In this document: one piece after another, positions 12,326 through 23,700 of the stretch
Layout of the letters: each line of letters begins with the position of its first letter
How positions within the stretch are numbered: position 1 is the first letter of the stretch
DNA from: Polytrichum commune
Lineage: Eukaryota > Streptophyta > Polytrichopsida > Polytrichales > Polytrichaceae
Assembly: GCA_950295325.1 (NCBI GenBank)
Contig: OX485809.1
Coordinates: 17,176,001 to 17,240,000, forward strand
DNA: 64,000 bases
Reading direction: 5' to 3'
Made by a program: the position numbers and the translations under genes
The notes under the pieces: generated by a model
Seen by the model: the letters and a program-made list of their open reading frames with translations, nothing else
Databases searched by the model: none
What the model was told of the DNA's origin: nothing

Positions 12326-12357
<32 letters not shown>
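12326..12357. repeat. Poly(A) tract, 32 bases
   Basis: Uninterrupted A run with no retroposed coding sequence recognised before it. Other simple repeats: (CTTATT)n 5431-5465, (CT)n 8287-8316, (CA)n 27822-27843, (GA)n 59399-59423. Confidence 0.9.
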
Positions 12358-12361
<4 letters not shown>

Positions 12362-12780
12362 TTGTTCACATATAAACATAAGATCTAAGGTTGCACACTA
12401 GTGGACATAAATGATTGATATTGAATTTTAGAACAACCCATGGAAAACCATAGAGAACGAACTCCCGACATAAGTTCCCATTGATAACTCAACCACACCA
12501 TTGTTCACGTTCCTTTGCAAATCACCCAAGTATTGTGACACCCATGGATTTCTGTTCTCTGGGTAGAACTTAAGCACACTTCCATGTTATTATTGGGGGT
12601 CACATTTTTGCCAACTAGGGACTTTTGCCAACTTGCCCAAATACCTATTGCACACTTTGGAATATCAATTCATCAAAGGATCCAACATGTTAAATTGATA
12701 AACTTCACATACACAACAAGCAAAGCAAAGAATATTATGTGAATGAAAGTTGCCACTTTCAAGCAAGAAATGGTGTAGAG

Positions 12781-12976
12781 CACTAAAAGAAAACTTGTCC
12801 ATTACAACCATCCCTTGCAACTCATGGTAGGAAAAATGCATAAGTAAAATATTTTGGTTGTGGTTTGTGAACGATTAGGAACTGTAACCCTCTGGTTGGC
12901 AACATGCAATGGGCAAGTCACAACGGTTGTTGTAATGGACAAGTTTCTTTCTTTCTTTCTTTCTTTCTTTCTGGTG
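12781..12976. mobile_element. CACTA-type MITE (196 bp) with GAG target duplication
   Basis: It begins CACTAAAAGAAAACTTGTCC and ends ...ggacaagtttctttc(tttc)n tggtg, with 3-bp GAG repeats at 12778-12780 and 12977-12979. CACTA ends plus a 3-bp target fit the CACTA/EnSpm superfamily. The right end has grown by a (TTTC)n expansion at 12947-12972. Confidence 0.7.
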
Positions 12977-13226
12977 GAGATGGCTCAAGGGCAGCTTACA
13001 TACAACCACAATCGTGGTAGTTGATGGTTGTATGAAGCTTTCTTTGGCTCTATGTTTGTGACCTAGGAAGGGATTAAATGCATTAATGATAACCACAACC
13101 AAACCTCTAATACTTGTCCAACTACACTACAAGGCGTAGTTGAGGACGAGTGTAGTTTACATTCTTTGATTCTTATTTTTTTTCGTAGCTACTATGTGGC
13201 ACCGCGAGATACTAAACTAAGAGAGA

Positions 13227-13466
13227 CACTACAAGAAATCTTGTCCATCACAACCATCCATTACAACATGCCCATTGCAACTCCTGCCAAGAAAATGCAT
13301 ATATAAATTATTTTGCATGTTGTCAACAGGAGGAATTGGTTGTTCATTGTTCAAAATTCGCATTCAAATACCTATGTGACAATTGATTTATATATGCATT
13401 TATGTGCTATGGGTTGCGATAGACAAGTTGCAATGGATGGTTGTTATGGACATGTTTACTTCTAGT
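13227..13466. mobile_element. Related CACTA-type MITE, degenerate right end
   Basis: It begins CACTACAAGAAATCTTGTCC and carries caaccatcc and gttgcgatagacaagttgc-like inverted parts matching the copy at 12781. The right end, acttctagt, lacks the last base of a perfect inverse. AGA is found on both sides. Confidence 0.55.
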
Positions 13467-13469
13467 AGA

Positions 13470-14855
13470 GTATTTGTAAGGGGCAACCACTCCTAGACAA
13501 AGTTACACACGAATCCACAAATTCCACAAATAGGAGGATGCTTTTCTAGCAACAACCATTGTGGATGATTAAGTGTGTAAATTTTTATTTTTTTTATTTA
13601 AAAAAATTGGTTGAAGGTGCCTCTGGACCACCATCACTTAAATAGTAATGTATGATGGCCATTCAAATGACTGTCAAGGGGAGGACGAGGAGGAAAAACA
13701 AACCACATAAATATCATTAAGTTACAAGGCCCCAATTATCCAAGGCCTCAAAAAACATACCATAGCTTTTACCACGCCCACACTTACTGGTCGGTATAGC
13801 TAATGGATGGCTCCCACTAGTTAGGGGGATTTTTTCGTCACTTTCAGCTAGCAATTGGATATAACATAGTGTAGTTTTCATGTTCCTTGGCTAAATGCAA
13901 ATGCAAAATGCTCCTTGCTAGTGGGAGTTGTCCATTGGCTTTGCCCACCATTAAGTGTGAGCATGGAATTTATCTAACTTAATGAGGAGGCTTGTGCGTT
14001 CTACGCTAATTATTGCATTTCAACATCAAACTGCCTAAAATAGAATGAAAAATAGTTATAATCTTCTAGTTGGAAAGTAGCTTTTAAGATTGAAATTACA
14101 TCTCATAAGGCAAAACCTTTTACCCACCTCCAACTAAAAGGATTAAAAAAAATTATGCCATGATTTCCATATAGTTAGTGTGCAAATTTAGATGCAAATG
14201 CAAGATGAGTAAGGGTGCTAATAGTGCATAGTGTCTCGTATTACACTATTTTGTATTATATGACATTCCATATTATAGCAATTCATCATTTTGTGAGTTG
14301 CTCACCATGGAAGACCTTCGTATGATGTGTCACTTTAAACAATACAATTAATGCACCCCCTAAAGTGCATGTTTTGGATTCATCATTCATGTGGATGTCA
14401 TTGAGGTTTCATGCTAAAATTTTCTCATGTGATGGGTGTGGAGGATGGACCATGCATGCACGGGGATGGCTTGCAGTGGAAAAATATATACTACCTAGCA
14501 ATGAACCTTGGGTGGCACATTGAAGAGGATGAAGCACTACTTGCATGTGCTTATTTGTTGACAATTTCATTGAAATGATGTTGACATCCTTATTTGTCAG
14601 GGGTAGAGTACTTGGGCAACAATGTCAATGTGGATACTATGTAACAAAGAAGTCAAAGTTTTGAACTTCCCACCTTATTGAGAAGGTAACTGCATCTCCT
14701 CACCCTGCAAAGAATAGTGGAATAATTTAAGTCATGTACAAAGGATTACACCGACAACTCTGTTGGTATTACTTCCGACAACTCATTCAAATAAAATTGA
14801 AATACCAAATGAGTTTTTGCCACAAATACCTCAAGTGATATCAACTTTGAATTAA
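13470..14855. other. Gene-free spacer downstream of IFT81
   Basis: No coding exon recognised. May hold the IFT81 3' UTR or a further terminal exon on the minus strand if the donor-like site at the end of the last exon is used. Confidence 0.45.
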
Positions 14856-17800
14856 CTAACCTACCACATGTTCTATGGTCAATGGATGGAAAGTTTTGCA
14901 ACTACAACATGAACAATGAATAAGGGAATGACCCACCATTTGAAGAGATGAGTTGGTGGAGTAGATGGCAAGTTTGGTGCACGACGAGTACAACGCCAAC
15001 TTGGCAGCAAGCAATGTGAGCAAATCCTTCATCATATCCACTTGTATTTTGTTTGCATGTTCCATCTCCTACACATCACATTAATAACCTTTAATTACAA
15101 TATGGAGACTCTTAATTTTTTTTAAATATATAATTCGCAACAATTGTATTTGATAATGATCAATGAATCAACCTTTAGCTTTTGTTGCTTTTGTTGCAAA
15201 GCGATAGCATTTTCCTCTTGCAAACTAATTTTGTTGCAAAGCTCCTCACTCAAAGCTCCATTCTCCATCTCACGTGACACTATAATTCCCACATGTTTGC
15301 ATCCATGGCCTCCAAGTGAAATGACTTTGCTATTAAAAAAACAAAAATACAAACCAAGTACAATACATGAACCAAATAAGTCATGTGAAGCCTATGAGAT
15401 TGTTCAATAGCATATACATAAAAACAATAAGCAAAGGCTTGGGGATTAAATAAGTTTTTGTGAACACATATATCCCATGTCATGGTGTTATTGCAAGTCA
15501 AAGTGCTCAAGTATTATATATACATTGGTCCAAGACAACTTCAAGCTCCTCGATCTCCAAGTTGGTCTCTTGCAAATATTTGGCATTAGCTTCATGCTCC
15601 CGGCAACTTTCAACAACTTCTGCCTCCAATCTTGAACACTTTCTATCATGCATTTGGGAAACAAAATCATCAAAGTTTAGGATCAGCAAAGAAATTGTCA
15701 TCATTAAATTGCATCAAACCCAATCAATGGTGCATCAACACATGGTGCATTCAAATAATTTTAATTTCTAGTATCATAGGTAATGGCGATTTACAACAAA
15801 AATTTATATGATTACACAACTTCAATGGTTGCTATATTAAGCACTATAAAGTAAATACAATGAAGATAAAATGCTTTGTGTTAAGATGTCATCAAGTAGG
15901 CATGTCTAACCTTTCACACGAAAGTAAGACTTCGTTATATTGTTGTTTTCGACTAGCATGGGTGGCTTCCCTCTCTTGCACCTCCATCCTCATATCCTTC
16001 AGCTCCTTCACACAGAGGGCCACCTTTGCTCGTTGCGCGTGCAAACTCTCATCAAGCTCCAAAATTTGTTTCCACACTATCTTTGATGATTTCATATCCC
16101 CTTCAGTTGCAGTGTTATTTGTTGTATGTGGGCTTGAGAGTTCATTTGTAAAACCTGCATCCATCATATTCATTATTGATTGCAAGTCGTGGCCATCACA
16201 TTCAATATCCATCAAGCTATTGGACTAGTATTTTAATTCATCATGGACTTGCATTTGAGGATGGATTGCACTAAAAAAACGAAGTGATATTTTCACGTAA
16301 TTTCACATGAAATGATATGAATTAGATTACTCTCATCCATTGTCAAATATCTCTCATCTATCCTTAATTATTGAAGCATGGAAAAGCATTATACATTGAT
16401 TTATTTTCCAAATGGTTTTGAACACAATTTCATGGTTCCAAACTCCATTATTTGCACATAATTTCAAAAGGTCCATTAAGGATACACGCTACGCTTTACA
16501 TAGTAGGTAATTATGGTTATATACTTTCACTTGTGCAACTTATAAATTGGAACCCTCAACCATTATTGTGTTTCAAGTAATTGTTCAACCACCAAATCAT
16601 AAGTAATTTGACACCAAATATTGATCAATTCATACGTGTTTCATTTCTTATTGAACATGCAATTATATAAATACATGTCTAGAACATCCCAAAATCATGT
16701 GAAAACTCACCATATCTCTTGGAAATCTATAACCAAAACTTAACCTTGCATGCACCTTAATGAGACTTTTGCATTTACCTGAAAATGGGGCACCATCAAT
16801 ATCAACAAAATTAGGCACACCAATAGCTTGTTGCTCAAGGAGTTGTTGCGTACGGAGAAGAACCCCATATTCAGCTACCATTTCATCTATCTCCTTCTTG
16901 AACTCCTTGTACATGGTGCTTTTGTTCCGCAACAACTCCACATATTGTTTCAAGTCCTCGCCTCGCCGAACAGTCCCTTTTACTTCTTCAATTGCTTGTA
17001 GTTTTTGCTCAAGCTCAACAATAAGTTTGTCCTTACAATGAGTAAGTGTTGCAAGCCTTTCAAAGGCATTTGAAATTTTGTTGGCAATGATCATGCTCAT
17101 TTGTAGTTGTTGTCTTTGGACCTCACTTACACCCTTCACACCTTGCTCACATTCACGTCGGGTTTTGATTGCCTTCAACTCTTCGTTCACTTCAAGCAAT
17201 TGTGCCTATGGTCTCGAAGTGAGATTATCAAGAAGTACCAACCCAACCCATTGAAGAAAATGGTTCTTTCTTTCACTCAACTCAAATCTTAGGATGTGAC
17301 AGTGCAATCACATTATTGCCAAAGGAAAGCACTTGACCTGGATAGTAGAAAGTCGGTTATCGTATTGATTGGGATCATCCAACACTTCTTGCAAAGCTTG
17401 TAATCGAAATCGCTTTGCTTCCAACTCCTAAGCATATTACATCTATAAGTGAATGAAAGCTATCACAAGTGCTCACACATGAAACAATTACGACTCAATG
17501 CATGCTAATTTTTAGCATCCCTCATTGGATGTACAAAGAAATGTCTACAACGTTTTTCTCAAACTTAAACTTCATATTTTCATCATAGCATACGTTCATA
17601 CAGTTACATTCAACAATTTGACATTTCATTCATAATTTTAGCATCATGCCCAAATGAATTGGTTCATTTGAAGGTGAGCTAAGCTACAATAACCCAACAT
17701 TACGATTCTCCTTGCATGTGACTGATATTCAACCTTTATTTGGAATAGTGATCATATAGCTATCATGTCTCAATCTTCAAATTCATAACATCATGCATGG

Positions 17801-20720
17801 ATTAAAAATTTAGAGCTCTACTTCACATCATTGGAAAGCAACTCAATCACATGATATTATGATAAACACTATAAAGATCCCATGAACACGATGAGATAAA
17901 AAGAAACTTCATGCATTAATATAACTTTGTCTCACCTTGGGAAGCTTGTCTTTGGTTGAGTAACGTAAAAGCGAGCACACATGACTCATATTTTGCAACA
18001 ATTTGGAGATTGAGCCACACGTTGCCAACTCCTCAACACAATGAAATTTGCCCATGACTTTCGCTTCCTCAGCTGCAAACGCAAAATTGACTATGATCGT
18101 CATTGTTTTAAATCTTAATTTGTTACAATTATATCATAATTTTCAACCCCAATGTTGACCGTAATGCAAAAGTGATAAGAATTTCAAAAATTATGTTTTA
18201 CGATTTTTTACACATTGCATTCCAAAACAATGATTGTTGAGCAACTAGTTGATACTCCTACTAGATTGTTGGACTTGTTGTGTTGTGATTGTGCACCATG
18301 GAATCTTCAACGATGACAATTCAAACTATATAGGATGCTAATGAGAACCTGACACAAATGCCAATGCATGGACTTGCTCTTGCAACTGGTCATTCAAGTT
18401 AGCCTCAAGCACTTCATTCTCCCGTAGTGACTTTATCACGTCCATTATTTCACCCACTTTCTCCACATCCTAATGTAATCAATAAATTATAATCTTGCAT
18501 ATGAATCACGTCATATTTTACTATGTCATGTTGACAAACATTGGAGTTGTCCATAAAGTAAAAGAAAATGTAATTATGGGTTAAGTCCCAAACTACGAGC
18601 TTATGAGAAATAACACCAAGTCATCCACATTTTCTTAATGCTTAACTTATCATACGTAAAGAGTGGTGTTAAGCTATCAAAAATCGGATTTCTGGCTTGT
18701 CCTACTGGGATGCATGGGCCAAGCTAGCCTTGCATAGGCCGATCTTGGACTTAGGACAATGGGTCCCATGCGCATATCTTAATTTAAATCTTAAAATCCT
18801 CTCAAAGTTTGAGAGATGGAAAAAGGAAGTTCCAAAAGTTTCACCCAATGTTCAAAACATGCTCCTATATACGATGAGCTAAAGAGCTCTTAATAGGAAG
18901 TTTCCTAAAAGAAGGATCGAACTTACTGTTCTTGTCCCTTTTGAGGGGCTTTATATTGAATATCCGTGCCCTTCAATCAGGACATAAGATACATATACCC
19001 AAAACCACCACTATGTACCACATGCATACATTCATTGCTTACAAATGTCATTATGTCACCGACATAAGCTTTAGTGCCTTTGATGAAGTGCCTTGTGAAT
19101 AAAATGTCCTAAAATGTGGTCCTTCATGCCTCTGATGATCACCAACATAATCACATGTTTTTTTCAACAATTTTGACTTTGTACATTTTTCAAGTAGTGG
19201 AGGACTTTATGGAACAATACACTAAACACAATATTTCGTGTCACTTACTATTTGGAGTTACATAATGCTATGTCTTTTGACTATTCATGTACTTTTTTTC
19301 ACTAAGTAAAGATGCTATTGTTCTACAAATGCTCAAACAACCATTTGATCTTTGTGGGAAAAATTGAGATGTGCAGTTTATAGTTATAGCATTACATAAT
19401 TCCAAATAGTAAGTGACACTAAATACAATATTTAGTGTAGTTCGTATAAAGGTCACTATGAGTTTTAAAAAAAAGGATGGATAGGTCCTTGCTCTCAGGT
19501 CTCTCCCAACATAAAAGTAATGGGTGGTGAGCTAGACATAACATTATTAAGCAGTTTGCATCCGTTCATGAGGGCCCTAAGAATGTAACCATGGGATGCC
19601 CCAACCTAGTGCAAGAAGACTCGTATTAAGTCTAAATGTGCACTATATTATATTCTCAAGGTTATATTTCCAAGGCCCACATGAACAAACACACATTGCT
19701 GCAATTAGTCACCCAATCTGGTTATAAAACACTCCAGAGGTCAATCTTGTGAGGTTTTGCACCCCAATGAACGGGGAGAATTGACCGCTAAATTGGTTAC
19801 CGATAAACCGGTCGAGTTCAAGGAAAAATTGGTTGAAGCTCAAAGACTTCAAGAAAACTACCGATCACTCTAGAAGAATCTATAGAATATACCTTCAATT
19901 TATAAAGAAAAAACATAATCTTCACAACATGTAAGCGGTTTGTTGGACTTGGAAAACACTAGAATTTTGACCAATAATTAATGCCTCAAACATTTTCCCG
20001 GACAATGCTTGCATTCCCACGGTGCCAACGAGGGGACTGGGTTTTTCGTGAGGTGCCCGTGATTGATACATCGCGAAGATGACGAATGTTTTGATGTGTC
20101 TTGAGTGCATCACACTAGCACAAGAAGATTTGGGCGAACCAATTCATACACTCGTTCCTTGTTAGATGCCAAAACCCTTGCCTCCAAGGAACCAGTGTAC
20201 GGGTTGGTTTGCCCCAACCGCACAAGAAGTTGTCTTTGTTTCACCCCCCCTTCTTCCCTTTCATTTTTACCTCGATGCCCTTCTTCTTTCCCTCTTGGCG
20301 ACTCACCACCAACACATTGCATGGATATATATATATATATATATATATACCTGAAGCTCGTTGCTCAATTTGAGCACCTTGCGATGCAAGTGTTCTTTCT
20401 CGATGTCGAATGCATGCACTTGCTCCTTGTAGGATGCCATGTCCCTCTCTTTAAATCGCAGGCTTTCCAAGTGTTTGTGGGTCGCCTTGAAGTAGGCCCG
20501 TAACTCCTCGTGTTGCTGAGACAATGTCGTGACATCGTCCTCAAGAAGGAGCTCGGGTGGCATCTCAACGTCCACAAGAAACCATGCCAAATATGCGCGC
20601 TTCTTCAACATCTCCATCTAGGGGTTTAGAGGAAACAAAATGAATAAATCACGTGTACTTGCTTTATCTTCTTATATATATATGTATGTATGTATGTGTA
20701 TATGTGTATATGTGTATGTG

Positions 20721-20753
<33 letters not shown>

Positions 20754-23700
20754 GTAAAAATGCGTTTCAAGTCTTTGGGATGCTCCTTCGTTAGAAACCA
20801 AGTTCAACTCACTGAAACTCAGCAATTATTTATCACTTTGGTATATTTGACACTAGTGGAAAACTATGCCAAGAAGAATCACAACCGAAATCGGCTGCGG
20901 TTCTTTTGACTAGCCTGATATGCAGTCCCTAAACGACTACATATTTGTTTTTTTGGTTTAGCGATGGAAAGTTTAGGAATTTGGGAGCTTGTCGTAGTCC
21001 ATTGGAAAGGCCTTGAAAACAACTTTCCGATTATATATCACACGCCCCAAGTCTTTTAAATCACAATCGATATTTGGAAAAGAAAAATATGTAGTCGTTT
21101 AGCAGCTGCAGTTTCGGCCGCAGTTTTTTGGGGCATCGTTTTCTACTAGTGTGATTAATCGGTTTAGGTCAAATGTGTTATGCAAGTACGGTGACTCTGA
21201 GCACTCGGTGAATCAGCCAAAATTGGTTGTAGTTCTTTTGACCAGCCTGGTATGCAGTCCTTATATGACTATGGATTTTATTTTTTATTTGGTTTAGCGA
21301 TGGAAATTTTAGGAATCTGGGAGCTTGTAATATTCCAATGGAAACGCCTTGAAAACAATTGTTTGATTGTATATCACACGCCCCAAATGTTTTGAGTCAC
21401 GATCAATATTTGGAAAAGAAAAATATGTAGTCATTTAACGGCTGCAGATCAAACTGGTCAAAAGAATCGCACCCGATTTCGGCTACGATTTTTTTGGACA
21501 TAGTTTTCTACTAGTGTAATTAACCGGTTTAGGTCAAATGTGTTATGCAAGTACGGTGACTCCGAGCACTCGGTGAAATTTAAAAGGCCCCTTGGTTTGT
21601 ATAGTATGTGTTTTTGAACCTGTGGAAGCAACCATGCAAGGAGAGGGTAATACACTTCCGGGCTCCCATCTTCAAGGCCTTGCTTGAACAAAGACCTTCA
21701 ATTCCAACACCGCATTAGTCACGTGAAACGATGAGTTTAGTATTCTTCTCATCTTGCTTCCAAACTCCATACCAAAATAAGGTACTCTACCCGTAACAAA
21801 CCGAGTAATATAAGGTTCTATGTGGGTCGTAATTTCATGCTCTCCAACTCCTCCCGATTAGGTATACGCATCGAAGCATGTGTTACATTAGCAAGTCTAC
21901 AATGAAGCAGCCGCAAAAATTGAATTGAATTGAAAATCGGACTTCCCTTCATTTAGTTATGGTAATCGGAAGTCCTGGGGGTGGTTTTTAAAAGTACAGT
22001 TGGAATGGAGCGACCTAAGATATGTTATAGTTTAAAATTTGTACCAAAATAAAATGAAATAAAGTTCCAGAGGTAATATATGATAGACAAGATGTGCCAT
22101 ATTGGATTATAACTAGTCTAAGGTCCTATCTAACATATCCAATTTGGTTTATGAAGATATAATACATTGTGTGGGATAAATCATCCTCGTGTTGATAGTG
22201 GAGCATTTATGTGTTGTTTGTGTCATTGAGTGTGTAATGACAACATTTATGAAACGTAAGATATTGGAGTTTATAATTTATAGTCGTCAATACAAAAGCA
22301 ATTGCCATTTGGAACTCAATGTTTCATGATGTCGTTTCTTGATAACTTAGTCTTAGTTTTGGCACTCAAATTGTTAAAAAATATCTTTGTCTTTAGTCAT
22401 TGGATTTCACTTTTCTAATTTACTTCAGTTCATCATAGTAAATTAAGGGGTTGAAATTTTACCCCATCACAATTTGTAAGTAATTATAGGGAACCGTAAA
22501 ACACCCCAAATTAGATATTCAAGTAATTCAATGATCCAATTAATTAGTTCATGACATCAAAATACCCCCTACAATAATACCCCTTGGTCACATGTGATAT
22601 ACAACCCCTCCCCAAGGAGTCACCCCCCTTGTGTTGGAAGTGCGAGTTTGTTGAATCATGAACTAAACACGTAGGTCCTCCCAATCGTGTTTGCTATTGA
22701 GTGTGGGATAGTTAATAAAATTTGAAGACGCACTCCAATCTCGTTTAGACGTGTGTCTTTAGGGTGTGTGCTCTTTGAAGCTGAATTAACCACACACTAA
22801 TCAAATGTAAGTGTCCAGTCAAGAAAAGTAATCGAAAACACCCACATACCTTAGCATGCAAGGACAATGAGGGGAAGAAATGACTATGATGTCTCTACCA
22901 ATATGACGTTGCTCTATTTAGTTGTGTAACATCGTGAGAATTTGAGAGACCTCACATTATTTTAAAACCTATCAAATGTGAACACCTTGAACATGTGGTA
23001 ACTGAACCATGACCCACCTATCTTTTACTAGAAAAAATCCTTAGGTTTCCACATGGTCAATTGAAAACAACTATCCCCAATTACTACCAAAATTTAGGTT
23101 TAAAAAGGTTACCCATCTTACAACTATTCCAATGTAAGGTGGTTTAAGAACCGAGTCCCATGGGTTCTAGTTGATGACTTAGAGGGTCCCCCCTTGAGAA
23201 AATGAAACAACACGTACTTTGGTTACCACATAAAGTTGTCTATCTAATGTTAATTGAAAATCATGGCACATGCAACGGCTTATCATCCCATTGGAGAGAG
23301 AGAGACTTTCATTCATCCAACATTAAATTCATAAAATAGTGTATGCATCCCTCACCACTACACTCTTTCTCCTCTTTGGTGTGCGAAGTGAAACAATGTG
23401 GGTTGGGTATGTGTCATTTCAAGCATTTTGGGGTTTGAATATGCTTGTCAAAGAATGTCAAATAACTCCATTGCATTGCATACAAGTTGCTCAACTTCAA
23501 CAAACAAACAAAGTGTTGTGTTAATTGTAAAGCACACCCGTCAAGCGTGGGTCGATAGTTGAGGACCCGTAGAAGTTCAAGCACACACCCCATTTTGCCT
23601 TCGTCATCTTCACCATCCCAATCCTACACAACATTAACCACCACACAATAGAGTTATCCGTAAAGCAAAAGCAAATGAAGCCATTGGGTTTATTCCTATA

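Noticed and set aside
12326-12357. Poly(A) tract as the tail of a retroposed gene
   Set aside because: No coding sequence, intronless copy or target duplication could be seen around it.
21458-21691. 78-codon minus-strand frame read through from the IFT81 exon
   Set aside because: Only the first part (to 21620) is exon; the remainder reads into the intron and the duplicated MITE flank.
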